Made by a program: the position numbers and the translations under genes | The notes under the pieces: model-generated | Seen by the model: the letters and a program-made list of their open reading frames with translations, nothing else | The model's database searches: none | Told to the model about the DNA's origin: nothing | In this document: piece by piece, positions 1 to 13,091 of the stretch | Numbering within the stretch: position 1 is the first letter of the stretch | Layout of the letters: each line of letters begins with the position of its first letter | Assembly (NCBI GenBank): GCA_902806575.1 | Contig: CADCXD010000001.1 | Coordinates: 2,790,001-2,854,000, forward strand | DNA: 64,000 nucleotides | Direction of reading: 5' to 3' | Source: Jackrogersella multiformis | Lineage: Eukaryota; Ascomycota; Sordariomycetes; Xylariales; Hypoxylaceae

Positions 1-2830
1 TTTTTAAAGATATAAGAAGAATTTAATTAAAACTTTTTAAAACGATTATATTTTTATAATAATAATTTTAATTTATTATAAAAATTTAAAAATAACGTAT
101 TATTAATAAAAAAATATAAAATATTAAACTTAATGACGATATAATTAAATATAAAGGTAATAATAATAATAATTTCGAAAATAATAATAATATCTTTAAA
201 AAATAATAAAAGGTTTAAAAATTTACCCTTTTTTTTATAACGTTACTTAATATTTTTTTAACTTTTATTAAAAAAGGATATTAATTTTTAAAAATGATAT
301 TAATAAAATATTAAAATTATTTATTTTAAGAAATATTTCGAAGGTTTTAAATTTCCTTATCGTATTTAAACTTAAATATTATTATAAAATAAAAAATAAC
401 TTAAATTAATTTAATGTTATAAAATTATAATATATTACGGGTAAATTAAACGATAACGTTTAAAAAAAATAACGTTATAAAAAAAATATTATAATAAATA
501 AATATAAATAAACGTAAATTTAATATTATTTAAACGTAAAAGTTTTAATAAAAAATAATTAATTTTATTAAATATTATCTTTTAATAATTTAATTAAATC
601 GATATAACTTAAGTAAAAAAAGTGTTAAAATAACCGATATAAAAAACTTATAATTATTTTATTATTTAAAAGGTAAAAATAATATTAAAAAAACGTAATT
701 ATAAAAACCTTATTTTTAATATTAAACAGTAAAAATATTTAACGTAAAATTAAAATTATCGTAACGTCGGATAATATAAAAACTTATATTAACGAGATTA
801 TTATTTATTTAATTATTAAGCTTTTTACGTTAAATAAAGGAAAGCCTTTTAAAGAAAAAGCTTTTATTTAAAAAAATACGGATATTTTAATTATAAATAA
901 ATATAATATAATATTAAGTAAAAACTTATATTAAGTATATATTTAATTTTAAAACGTTTATAACCGATTTAATGAAAATTTTAAAGGTATATTTATAATA
1001 ACTTTTATTAATTTAAATTAATTTAAGGAATATTTTTTTTTTAAAAAAAACGAGTAATTAAAAAAAGTTAAAAAAATTAAATTATTCTTTAAAATTAAAA
1101 ACGTATATTTTCTTTTTTAAATATAACTTAAAAAGTTTTAATAAAGTTATAATTATTAAAAATATATATAAATTAATAAATATTTTATCGTTTAAAATAT
1201 TAACGTATTTATGTTTTATAAAAAACATATCGATAATTATAATAAAAAATAATTATTAAACTTTAAAAATAATAAATAATATTAAATATATTATTAAAGC
1301 TTTTATATTTTATTTCGATTTATCGATATATATATTAAATCTTAATATTTTATTAATAATTTAATTATTTAAATTAATTTTAATATTATCTTTTATAATG
1401 TAAAATATATAATTAAATAAGTTAAATAATAAATTTATACTTTTTTTTTAAGAAAGTTAAAGCATTAAATAATGTATATTTTAATTTTTATATTTATCGT
1501 AATAAAGTTTAAAGTTTAAAGTTAAACTTTATTTAACGCTTTTTTTAACTTAATATTTAAAAGAAAAACCGGTAAAAACGCGGACTTTATAATTACTTAT
1601 ATTTAATTATTTAAAGTTATAAACTTTAAAAAATTATACCTTTTTTTATTTATCGACCTCGATTATTAAATTAACCTTTATTTATTATTAAAAATAAAAT
1701 AAAGAATTAAATATTTACTTAAACTTAATTAAAAAATAATAAGAAATAATATTATATTAAACACGACGTTTAAAAAATAATTAAGTTTAACGTTTTTTAA
1801 GTTAATAAATAAGTTTATATTAATATAAAATATATATAAATAAATTATTTAAAAAATATACGAATATATAAATATATATATATTATTTTAATTTTTATAA
1901 ATAATAAAAAATTAAATTAAATAATTAGAAAATACATAATAAATAATATTATTTATTAATTAATTTAAGTATTTAAATTTTATAATAAATCACTTTAATT
2001 TTTTTTAAAAAAACTTTTTATAAAAAAAAACTAAATTTAAACGTTTTTTTAAAAAGCCGGTAATTAATTAAAATCTTATTAATTTATATATTATAAAAAA
2101 TTAAAAAAACATTTAATAAACGATTAAACTTTTAAATATTATTATAATATAATTTATTTAAAAAGTTAATTTAAAAAAATTATCGCGTTTAAAAAGTTTA
2201 TCTTTTAAATAATTTAATTTTTTTAATTATAATAATTAATAAATTTTTATTTTAACTTATAAAATATATATAAAAATAAATTTTATAAAGAAAATAACGA
2301 TTTTATATATATTATTATACGATAAATATTTTTATACGTAAATATAATTCCTTAAATTAAATTACTTTATTTTAACCGAAAATTAATAAAAATTAAATTA
2401 TATAATAATTTATTAAATATAATATAATAACGTAAATAATATAATAAAGTTTTATATATTACGAAATATTTAAAAAAATTAATTTAAATTATATATAAAA
2501 TAAATTTTTATTTTTATAAAATTTTTATCGAATTCTTTTTTTAATTATAAAAAAAATTCATTAAAATAATTAAAAAAAAACCGGTTAAATAAAAAATATT
2601 TTATATAAATTAAATTTTATTAAAAATTAATTTTTTAATATAAATTATTTAAAAAAATTTAAATTTTATAATTTAATTAATTATTTATCGTTACGTTTTA
2701 TATTAATTTTTAATAAAATATTTATATTATTATTTAATTAATATATTTATTTTAAACGATTTATTATATAAAAAAAAAATTTTTTTAATCGAATATATCG
2801 AAAAAAAAAAACATTTTATAAATAACATTA
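1..2830. repeat. Extremely A/T-rich RIP-like block
   Basis: The sequence is overwhelmingly A and T and has no open frame of useful length on either strand. The remaining C residues sit mainly in CpG and CpT; CpA and its complement TpG are rare. That is the expected footprint of repeat-induced point mutation, which converts CpA to TpA in duplicated DNA during the sexual cycle of many ascomycetes. The block ends sharply near 2830-2880, where normal composition resumes. It is probably one or more mutated transposons, but no transposase or reverse-transcriptase motif can be read, so the original element cannot be named. Confidence 0.85.
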
Positions 2831-3891
2831 TTTTTTATATATACTTACCTTTAAATAAGCAGGTATATATAACATTAATGTACACACATTTTACATAAAA
2901 TAAAAAGGCGGGAAACCTCGATAATTACAAGGGTCGTAGCATTGTGGAAAATAATGGACTTACTACGTACCTTAGGTAGGTAAATGTGCGATCCTAATCC
3001 CTGTTAGGTTAGTAGGTTAGTTCAGCCTCATGGTACTTCTAGGTAGGTACTTACCAAAGCATTTTGCCTAGGCATCATTTAGGTACCTGCTTATGTCAGC
3101 GAAGAGTAATAACGCTGGCTACCTACCTGGTAGGTATGCGGTAAAGAATATTGTCAGATACCATCTCCTTTATCATGTAATAAGATGGGTACCTATCTTC
3201 TTTTATCACGTGCTTTGGACCTAATGCTCTTTTATTCAGGTGGTCCGTGTGTTGGAGATAACTTCAATCTTTGGTTACTCACGTGACTGTCGATGAGATC
3301 TGAGATAGAAGATTTTACCGTTGGTAGAATCAGAGTTTTTCTGAAAATAATGAATTCAACCTTTTGCTGAAAATAACGTGATCTTTTTGATAAATATTCA
3401 GCGCAAACTCCAAATCAAACAAATCAAATGGATTTGTGCCCTAACAGTACGTCATGATACACGGTCCTAAGCGTAATGGTCACATACCTAGTTCATGAGG
3501 CTGTTAAAACGCATGGCAACTTATGCTCCATTGCTACTAGATGCATTATAGCTCGGCAAATATGTCTATTAAAGATGAAATCATCGGCGAACTGGCGCAG
3601 ACTTCGTGTGTGAATGAAAAGAATAATCGAGGGATACGCAGTCGAATCTTCCTACGATCCCCGTTGCTCTCATGGAGCTGATAAGTGGTAATTCGTCATG
3701 ACTTATGACTCTGTATGCACTATAATTCAACTCTTTTGGCTTTATATTGCTAATAGGACTGTCAATGAACTGTTCTTAATCATTCTCTAGGGAACTTGCA
3801 TACCACGTTCTACATAGAAAAGCCGAGAAAGTTATGTGATGGTGAAGCCGAGATATAGGTATAGCGCAGAATCGTTCTTGTTGGATTAAAT
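2831..3891. other. Intergenic stretch beside the RIP block
   Basis: Composition is normal and rich in TACCTAGG/GGTAGGTA-like words. No convincing frame or RNA gene was seen. Confidence 0.6.
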
Positions 3892-4899
3892 CTAGAACAT
3901 AGGTTCCAGACCATACTTTTCAGCTTGCAACTGGGTACTAGCCGCTACGGCTGCGTTGCAACCGCTTGAGATTGCACCAGGAGTAACCTTATAGGGTGTG
4001 ATGCAGTCGCCAGCAGCGAAAACACCCCGAACACTTGACTGGTGGACTGGTGCATCTGCCTGTATATCACCCATTGGCGTAAGAGCGACCCCAAGCTGAT
4101 CAACAAATGGACCTTGAACACTGGTTTAAGGATTATGGACTAGAAACTTCTCCAGCTTGCTAGATCCATCCTCAAATTCCACTGTTACCGAATCCGCTTC
4201 GGTGTTGCTTACGAGGCGTTTGATTCTGCGGGACTCGACCTTGAACTTGGAGCTATTGGTGATTGTAGCAAGCTGGGTTGTCAAGTCATCGTTGCCATGG
4301 GTGTAGAGTGTGACGCTGTCGCTAAGTTGGGCAGCGTTTTCGGCCATGTGCATAGCCAGAGCAGGTACCAGGATAGGGAAAACAGCAAGAACGCCTGATG
4401 ATGGTGAACCGCGGTCTTCATAGCCATGGCAGAACAAGCAGTGGAATCTGTGATAGCTTAACGTCAGCAATCTAACCTAGTTCATGTGCAACCGGCGAAC
4501 GCCTCACATTTTCTTGGTCCATAGCTGTGCGTAACCCTCGATATCCGGGAAGGTATCAGATGATCCAACCGCAAGCAGCACTTTTCTAAACTTCCATTCC
4601 TTGCCGTCGCCATCCCAGACCTGGAAGTGGGAGTCGCTCTTCTTCTCCACCTTCGTTACGGGGATATCGGCAAAATGAATGGTCGAATAGCTGGACTCGA
4701 TATCCCGTCTGGCTGAACTTCGAAAGTCTCCGGGATTCTTATTTTCCCATGTTGGAACCATGTGCATCTTGGTCGCTTTAGCGTTTCGATAACTCTTCGA
4801 GTCGAATACGACTGCTGTGTGTAATTGTCGTGCCAACGTACCGGCGGCAGTCAGACCAGCAGGTCCCCCACCGATAATTGCAACGTCGATGAAATCCAT
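3892..4899 (-). pseudogene. GliT-like FAD dithiol oxidase, one in-frame stop
   Basis: This belongs to the thioredoxin-reductase-like fungal oxidases typified by gliotoxin sulfhydryl oxidase GliT, which close dithiols into disulfides using FAD and a redox CxxC pair. Exons are 4899-4508 and 4447-3892; the 60-bp intron has a GTGAGG donor, a CTGAC branch and a CACAG acceptor. The N-terminus has the FAD-binding GGGPAG motif near residue 10. The CLFC redox motif lies just after the intron, followed by HGYE, and a second FAD motif VFAAGDC lies near the C-terminus. Frame is kept throughout, but a TAA at 4126-4128 falls between FLVHNP and TSVQGPF, where relatives usually have a lysine. No intron can remove it. 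Downstream sequence still looks conserved, so the stop is recent, read through, or a sequence error. The gene diverges from the MFS gene. Confidence 0.8.
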
Positions 4900-5527
4900 G
4901 ACAAAGATTACCTAGACAAAGAAAGCAAGTTGTGATTAGGAACGAAGATTGTACGATGAAATTTTGGGCGTTTTAACTACAGGAGCACTAGAGGATAGAC
5001 TGTTTTTATAGCATCTAAAAAACCAAATGCCTACCTAGATAGGTAGGTTAGGCCCCCGATGCTTCCGAAATTTCACACAACTTTTTGGTCTTTGTTTGAT
5101 ACCTACCTACCTAGGTAGGTACCTACGGTATATAAAAAGCGCGCTCATTGGGAAAACAATCCTATCCATTTCGTCACGTCGTACAAGTCACTGTAAGATT
5201 TTGTTTTGATAGCATATGCAGTTGCACATGTTGCCCCTCTACCTCTCCCCCTTACTTCAATAATAGAAAGCAAGGTGTCAGAGCACATATAACACTGTAA
5301 GTTGGAACAGGGGTTAAGTTGAATGGCTCCAGCGGTACCCCAAAGAGAAACCTTGCAGACTACCTACAAAGATCTCCAACACTCCATGCGTGTGTGTGTG
5401 ATGAAGACAAATTTCCCGCCCTCAACTTCCTAGACTCTAATAGAGTAGAGCGGCCGATAGCAATAGCGACCGATCATGAGCTATGACATTAGATCAGATG
5501 ACATCGCAGCGAAATAATGAAGGCAAT
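4900..5527. promoter_or_regulatory. Shared promoter region of GliT-like and MFS genes
   Basis: These 628 bp separate two divergent starts and would hold both promoters. They contain a dense palindromic run at 5101-5126 and a TATA-like stretch at 5129-5138 on the plus strand, about 390 bp before the MFS start. No specific transcription-factor site can be assigned. Confidence 0.4.
5101..5126. repeat. ACCTACCTACCTAGGTAGGT palindromic cluster
   Basis: Copy of the dispersed word between the divergent GliT-like and MFS genes. Confidence 0.75.
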
Positions 5528-7286
5528 ATGGATCAACCGAGCAGCGTACGGCTCTCATTAATCATGGTTGGGCTCTGCCTAGCTGTCTTTCTAACAGGAA
5601 TGGTATGGATACCCTTCTATTACTCTTACTCATGCATATCTACCCCTAGGTAACTACTCAGGAAATATACGCCGGTGTAGGTATCGGCTTTGGCCATTCT
5701 AATTGTCACCATAGGACCAAACAATACTTGCTACAGCTACACCGATTATTAGCAACGAGTTTAAAGCTCTTGATGATATAGCATGGTGGTCGAATGCCTA
5801 CCTCCTTACTCTGAGTAGCTTCCAACTATTCTACGGAAAGCTCTACAGCCTTTTCTCTATCAAACTTGTCTACCTAACCGCAATTGCGCTCTTCGAGATT
5901 GGGTCGCTGATTTGCACCACCGCACCCAACTCGGTAGCCCTAATCATCGGCAGAGCAGTTGCCGGGCTTGGGGCTGCCGGCGTCTTCTCCGGTGGAATAT
6001 TGATCACTACAAAGTTGATTCCTCTATCACGGCGTGCCGCATACCTAGGAATCATGTCGGGCGCGTTTGGCTTGGCAGCTATCATTGGCCCCTTTCTAGG
6101 TGGTGCTCTAACGGATCGAAGTACATGGAGATGGTGCTTTGGTATCAACTTGCCATTAGGCGCTGTAACGGTCATACTCTGCGCAATATTTGTTCACATC
6201 CCAAAACAACCGGACATTCAATCTATCGGTCTCATCGATAAATTCAAACAACTTGATATCGCCGGGACAGTTTGTATGGTTGGATCCTTGATTTGCCTCT
6301 TAATAGCCCTACAATGGGGAGGATCCTCGTACCCTTGGAATAGCTCACGCGTCATCGCGCTGTTCGTTGTTTCTGGAGTTCTTCTGATTTCCTTTTTCGT
6401 CACGCAGATGACGTCCATCACAGGAAAATCGCGTACCGTTCCGACAAGCTTGCTGAGAAATCGGGATATCTGGCTGGCTGCAAGCTATGCCATGTCTATC
6501 ACCGGCGGTGTTTATGTGGCGGTTCTCTATCTTCCAGTTTGGTTTCAAGCCGTACGCGGTTCCTCGGCTCTTTCGTCAGGAACCATGCTTACCCCATTGA
6601 TTGGTGGCTACGTTGTTTGTTCTATCATTGCTGGTGGTATCACCAGTGGAGTCGGTTATTACAATCCCGGATTGATCATAGGTGCCGTGCTCTCAATTCC
6701 AGGGGCTGCATTGCTCACCACGATCAACATGGACTCTTCTATATCCAAGATCGTTGGTTACCAACTACTATACGGATTTGGCGTTGGCTTTGGCTTTGGA
6801 CAGCCTAGTTACGTTGTTCAGACCTTACTGCCACCTTGCGATGTACCGGTTGGCGTAACCTTCATTACCCTAATGCAGAACCTCAGCGCATCTATCTTTG
6901 TAGCTGTAGGTCAAAGCATACTTCAGGGACAGCTACGTTCACGTCTCCAGTCAATCTTACCCGATGTGGATACTCAATCACTTTTAAATTCAGGAGCTGG
7001 AGATTTTGCCTCTTCTCTGCCTCCCCAAAGTCGACATCAGGCTATAGGGGTATATAGCGTTTGCCTAATCTTGACCCTCTATATCCCTTTAGCATTAAGC
7101 TGCATGTCAGTTATAGGCGCTATAGGGATTAGATGGCATTCGATGAAGAAAACGAATGGCCAGATGACACATGATATAGTGAATCAGCCATCTGAAACAC
7201 CTGAAGACGGTGAAGCAGCTGGAGGCAACGGCGAGCATGTTCAAATCACGGCAACTGATAGAGAAAATATTGCCGAGACCAAATAA
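5528..7286 (+). CDS. MFS transporter, 14-TM DHA2 type
   Basis: This is a predicted plasma-membrane drug/H+ antiporter or toxin exporter of the major facilitator superfamily, 548 residues. Exon 1 is 5528-5602 (25 codons) and exon 2 is 5715-7286; the 112-bp intron starts GTATGG and ends ATAG. The joined frame reads ...LTGM then DQTILATATPII..., the usual start of this family. Loop 2-3 carries the motif-A-like GKLYSLFSIK, and GLAAIIGPFLGGALTD is a good motif C of antiporters. Repeated hydrophobic segments continue to about residue 500, followed by a hydrophilic tail. Length and motifs match fungal efflux pumps found in secondary-metabolite clusters. Its divergent partner is a GliT-like oxidase, so export of a disulfide metabolite is a reasonable guess; the substrate is not visible in the sequence. 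Confidence 0.9.
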
Positions 7287-9045
7287 ATGCCACGAAAGGG
7301 CTATATGCTTATCTTAAGGGTGGCGAAGATGTCATTCGTATCATTTGGACTTAGGTTAGGATCTTATTGAATAATATGTATTTTAATTACTAGCACTGGC
7401 TTGTGATGTCTCATCGTGCCGTCGGCACCTTTAAGTTCGAATACTCGGCTTTACGTACATTTCTTTTTTAATATTCCCCTTAAGCTATAGTAAATATGGG
7501 CTAAACCTCTCCTAAGTAACGCTTAATCAAGCTTAAGTAAAGCAGCAAGAAAAATGTAGAGGACAAGGGGTCAGCGATGGAAACTGTTAGTTAATGTAAC
7601 AAGGAAAGTTTTACACTTAAAATTCGAAGATAATCCCTATTATCTTGCTCTTCATATAAGTAAGTAGCTTATCTAACTAGGATCTCGCCACTTTAAGGCT
7701 TAATTCCTTTAACAAATAAATTAAGTACATTATAAAACCCGAGAGTTTTATTAGTGATATAAGAACGCAAAAACATCAAATACACGAATATATTTAAATT
7801 AAGTAAGATACGGGTAAGTACTCATAGATTATGACCAAGTCATCAACAGGTTATCAACATCGGAGGCTATTTAAGCATTTATGTAAATTATTAGAATATC
7901 AACTGACGTTGTTTTAGGAAGCACGTTCTGTAGTTCCCGATAGGTGCAATATCACCTCCGCCTTTCGGGTATTTGGATACTCTGTGACGAACCTGTCGAT
8001 AAGCAAACATCGTCCGAAGTTGATGTTTCCAGACTCGTGAGAACGTCATTGCATCACGAGGGGCAATTTATAACCTGCTGAAGCAAATTAAACTTCTTTA
8101 ATCTTTAGTTTCAAAGCCTCAAGGTACTACGGTGTCACATTCTCAGGGGCGAGTTGCGTGTATACGAACACGAAGTAATTGACAATTCTTTATCAAAAGG
8201 GACAAATATAGCAGCTTGATTCACTGATTTGTTAACATTTGAATCATCAATCCATCGAATTACTACCGGACCTGCATTATTAAGTATTCTCGGAGGCTCA
8301 CCTTACCTCTTCGCCGGCTGTAATACTACGCTACGAAGTTATATTGTTAGCTAGATGATTACATAATCGATGATAATCTTTAGTTCTAGTTAATGCGTCT
8401 AAGGCTCTTAACAACTCTTTAGGTGGAATCTTCCCGTTGAGGAGATCATTAGAAACTATGCGGCCCGAATCGTAAGGAGTGTTCTGCTCTAATATCCTCT
8501 CTACACAATTAGGACTGGAGTTCTGCAATACTCCCTTAGAAACACTAAATATCCCCTCCTAATAGAGTACGTGTTCGAGGTGAATAAATACATCATCCTG
8601 GCCAACGCAGCTTGGTCCAACAACTTCTTGAAGCTACCGACTCTCTCCGAATCTAGCAATCCCTTTGTCTTGCGTTGTTTGCTGTAGGCTTATGATCATC
8701 TCTGACTCTCTGAGAAGGTCTGTCGTTACATATAGTTACAGTTCACTATTTCAAGTCACACAATGTCTTTGTCTGCTCGTCGTCCGAATTATCGTCGAAA
8801 CTCAGGTGAGCTGGTCAGAGTCACTTCTGACCTTCGCAGTGGTAATGTTTGGTGAGAGGAACTCGTGACTTTACTTAAACACACCTTTTCAAGACCATCT
8901 CCTATTCTTATATATTCATGATAGGCTAAGGACTTTCTTACACTTCCCATCCTTCATAACACCTCTCTCTATCAGTATCTTGACTAAATAATTCTCAACA
9001 TCTTCAACCCCCATCGTTAGCAATATTCAGAGCGTACATATCATC
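7287..9045. other. Gene-poor intergenic region
   Basis: A/T-leaning sequence with scattered stops. Apart from the relic-like segment near 8331-8528, nothing supportable was found. Confidence 0.5.
8331..8528 (-). pseudogene. Possible degraded gene fragment of unknown family
   Basis: A 65-codon open frame has protein-like composition, including PPKELLRALDALTRTKDYH. The same frame continues upstream but is broken by TAG codons, for example after VFIHLEHVLY. There are no plausible introns to bridge them. It could be the end of a decayed gene or transposon, or chance. I do not recognise the family. Confidence 0.25.
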
Positions 9046-10660
9046 ATGAGTCAGAATCAGAACTCCTGGCGGGGCGATAAGTTAGCTGAAGTACCTATGA
9101 TCTTGATATCCAGGAGCTAACATCACACAGGATGCCCCAAATCCCGCCGCATGCTCTTTCACAGTCGCAGAGGAGCCAGCTACAATCCTTCGCAGTACCT
9201 CCATCGACTTCACCTATGGCGCCTCCTCCAAATCCGTCACGGGATCCTGCTGCTGAGGGACCTCACGGCATGAATCCAACTTCAACTTCAATAGCCCCCC
9301 AGTTTCCAGTAGCTACATCCCCATACAGCTCAGTGCCACCCGCGCCAACTTCCCAATACCCTATACCGACTCCAATGCACCCTAGACCTACCTCGATTGT
9401 ACCTTACCTATACCCAAACTTCGAGAACTGGAATAGCGGTATGGGCCTCACAGATCTATCAGTCCCAATGAGTTCGTCATATGACTACAACAACCAGCAA
9501 AGCAGTAAGGTTATAATTGAAAGCATTGGAAAGTATAAATATACTAACCTTTTCAAGCCCCTATTTTACCCGGTATACCAACCTCACAGCCGATTCAGTG
9601 GTCACCCGAACAGAACAATGCTAGGTTCCAGTTGTACACAGCTCTCGGTCGTCATGTCCCGTCTTTAGCGAATCCTCAGCCGTTCCCACAGGCCCAGCCC
9701 AACTTACCCAACCAATCTGCGACACTCCCAGCCGTGTACATGCCCACACAAGCTACCGAAAATGCCACCAGACCCGACGCTCCTAAGGATGATAACAGGC
9801 AATCTCCGGTATTGAATAAGGAGAGATCCCCAACTCCACGGGTCGGGTCTCGGGCGAATTCTAGAGACAGTTCAAGATCCAACGCGAACGACGAACGACG
9901 AGTCTCAAGGCCCGCGGGACAGGGGCTCTTTAAGTGGAGGCCAGGTATGAAAGAGCGAAAGATTACCGACGAGATGACGCCGGAGGAGAGAAAAGAGGCG
10001 AACCATTGGAACTATACGTACTCTGAGGCTAAGAAGGCTCATACGAGAGAGCAGAACCGAGTTTCGGCCCAGAAAAGTCGCCAAAAGAAGGTGGAGCTTC
10101 TTGAGAAGACTAAGACGCAAGTAGAGGAATTCGAAGATCAAAATGCTCGATTACTTCAACACATCACATCGTTGGAATCGACGATACAGCAGATTTTGAA
10201 CGAGAACATCCACCTTCGCAGCCAGAACGAGGTTCTCCGCCATCGAATCAACATGTTAGAACAACAGTTCCAGGCACAGCCGATCCGCAATCCTCACACG
10301 GGACTACCAGTATTCGGAAGCCAAAGTCAAGGCCAGACCCTTATTATGACCCAGAGCCAGGCACAAGTTCAGCCGCCCATGCAGGATCAGACCCCTTTAC
10401 CAGCCCAAGTCCCTACGACTAGCCAGGACGCGCCTCAAGCTCAGACAGGCCTAGATTACGCTCTTAGCGCCGCCCAAACTGCCGAGGCCCTTGAAAATAA
10501 CCCCCCGGTGGACAACGTCCAACAGGCTCAGGAGACCGGGAGTCTCGAGCACGATATCCATGATGATATCGATTGGATGCAGTTGAATTTTACGAGTTTC
10601 CACCAAGAACCGGATCCCAACAATCAACCATGGAACCCTCCCAACGGCGGGGCTCAGTGA
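9046..10660 (+). CDS. bZIP transcription factor
   Basis: This is a nuclear DNA-binding regulator, about 503 residues. Exons are 9046-9080, 9131-9504 and 9558-10660. Intron 2 has a clear GTAAGG donor and CTAAC branch. Intron 1 (GTTAGC donor, GCTAACA branch, ACACAG acceptor) is less certain, and translation could instead begin at 9132. The first 250 residues are Pro/Ser/Gln-rich and low in complexity, as in activation domains. The basic region near residues 300-315 reads NRVSAQKSRQKK, fitting the N-x7-R bZIP pattern. A coiled leucine zipper follows with heptad Leu/Ile/Met residues to about 370, then a Gln-rich tail with an acidic end. The target genes are unknown and I do not assign a named orthologue. 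Confidence 0.87.
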
Positions 10661-13091
10661 GTCTCAACGGTGGAGGAAGAACCGGCCATCGTCAGCAAAA
10701 GAGCTTTAGCTCCGTGTTGTTTGCTTAAGTTTTCTGTTGATTTTCTTCGTTTCGGTCTCTGGTCGTTGTCTTTTATTTCCCTTTCGGTTCGAGTCTCTGT
10801 TGTTGGACAGGAGAATCAATAGGAGTGGGAAGGTTTTAGACGGCGTCGAAAGGGTACATGGAAATTGTCGTGCTGAGGCGTTATGAATTATTGTCTTCTT
10901 CTAACAAGGTTAGACGATTGTTAATATAAACTGTGGATTTATTTTTTTGTTAATTATTGGTGATGGCAAGTGGTTGCATGTTGGTTTTCATTCCTTGAGG
11001 CATCCACACAAGACATGTATTATCTCGTAAGTCAGTAGACCTGGTTAGACAGTGAGATATGACGTACTTATATAGAGAGCTTCATTGGTCTTGATATGTA
11101 ATGATAGCAATTATCAACGAACATCGCAAAGATTGATTCTTAATTCAAGTTAGCTGGGATACCGCTTGCTATATATGCCGTCGCTGTCTCCTGCATTGAG
11201 TAGAAGAAATATAAACATTAAAGTATTAATTGTGATTTCGTAAAGACTAAAGTGAGTGTGTCCTAAAAATGTTGTTGGGGGTAGTCCTGTTCATGGCTGA
11301 AGAAAACACTTCTATTTATATTGTTGGCCGAGATTCATGACAAGGTGGATATTAACAACAACGCGGTGCTCAATAGGTACTTTGTGATAGCAGTTATAAT
11401 GCGAATAGTAAGATGATGGAGATCTATGAGCCTTGTTGTTATGAAGGAGTAAGGCACACGGATTGAAAATGATTTGGAAGGGTCACATGAAAAACCTGAG
11501 GTCTCTAAAAATCGATTCCGATACAGTATTGTTAGAATATTCCCATCATCATTGTCCGCAGTAGTACGTGTAAGTAGATCGTGGGTTAGGTTAAATGATC
11601 AAGTTTATCTAGTGAGCGACACGTTGAACAGACAGCAGAATTGTTACGATTGTTTTTAAAACGAAGGATGAATTGTTTTATTAATTGATAGGTTGTACAG
11701 AAAATGTGTCGCATAAAAGTTTACCGCCACGGAGTTTTACAATGTGTAGAAAAGGGGTACGGATTATAATTTGCCAAGAACACTCCCCCCTTTAAGACGC
11801 TTACATAAGCGATCGTACTCTGGGTGCCTGGGTAAGTATGCTATACCGCATTAGACACCAGCGCAACAACAAAATGTTTCTATTGTATTATCAAACGTAC
11901 CGAATTGCCGTTTGCTAGATACGTCGATTGTGCGAGGCTAACAAAGCTGACAAGTAGAAAAGGAAAGGTGACCTTCTACCACCTGCAAGATATGTTTTGG
12001 TCCCAATTAAGTGCTTACACTAGGTTAGAAGAATATAATTCATTCGCATGTATCTACCGAGAGATTACCTACCTAGGTATACTACCTAGTAGTGATGAGC
12101 ACACCGTTGTATTAACATTAATCAAGAGGATCACACTTAGCAGCGCCGCCATGGTCGAGGCTCCAATACCGTGACAGTGGCTTGCCCCAACATCCGTCCG
12201 AGAATTCTTAGCCCCCCATGAATCCCTACCGAAGTAAAGCTGGCATGTAAGTGCTACACTTTATATAAATCTTTGCATGTCGGTGACAACGCCCCAACGC
12301 CCTCCAATCAATTTGACGGCATGTTTGAAATGGTAGGCAATTCCGAGCGCTCGTCGATTATGCGCATGAGAGGGGCAATGGTGGCGTTATTAGCAATGTG
12401 TTGAAGAGAGGTTAAGTCTGTTGACTGCCTGTGAAAATATATATCTACACTTATATACTATGTTAAGAATAATCTTCTAATAATATACAATAACATATAT
12501 CGTCCCGCTTACGTCGAGATCGCTTCAATATGCAAGTCGACGAATGATGCCATGATTGGCGAAGATGATAAGGGGTACTTCTTGGTTTCTACTAATGCGC
12601 CAAATAAGCAAGTAGATACTCCAGTGTTTAACTCTCATCAATTTCATAACCGGTATGTGGTGTACACTCTGGATTGTGTGATGTACTGTATTAAGTAAAG
12701 AAGGTCTTGAAGTGACTGATTATTCAAAAACGCCAACCCCTATCTTATCCCTCATTCTCTGATAGCCCAATATCATCCATCATAAATTGCTTCGCAATAT
12801 ACATTATAAGCATTAGTAGGAAATAAGTTTAATGGACAAACTAGTACGTTCAAAATGTGTACTGATGAACTAAAGATGTGTGCTTCCGAACTCCGGCGTG
12901 CCCTTCCGTTATCCATTCCGTGGTTCCGTAAATTCCTTGTACATAACTCATCATCTCCGTACGCGCCTTGACACTCGCGGTCTCATGACAATCTTAATAA
13001 AATGTCTCCAAACTCCCTCGACGTTTACTTAAATAAGTATTACATCGGTCGTGGAAGGTAATATATAATACAGAATGAATTGCAATGGTGT
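10661..13091. other. Intergenic desert
   Basis: This holds the bZIP 3' region followed by sequence with only short, unconserved-looking frames. No gene, RNA or element is supported. Confidence 0.5.

Noticed and set aside
11905..12174. 89-codon plus-strand frame in the 10661-13091 desert
   Set aside because: No conserved pattern; it runs through a CCTAGGTA repeat and ends without context.
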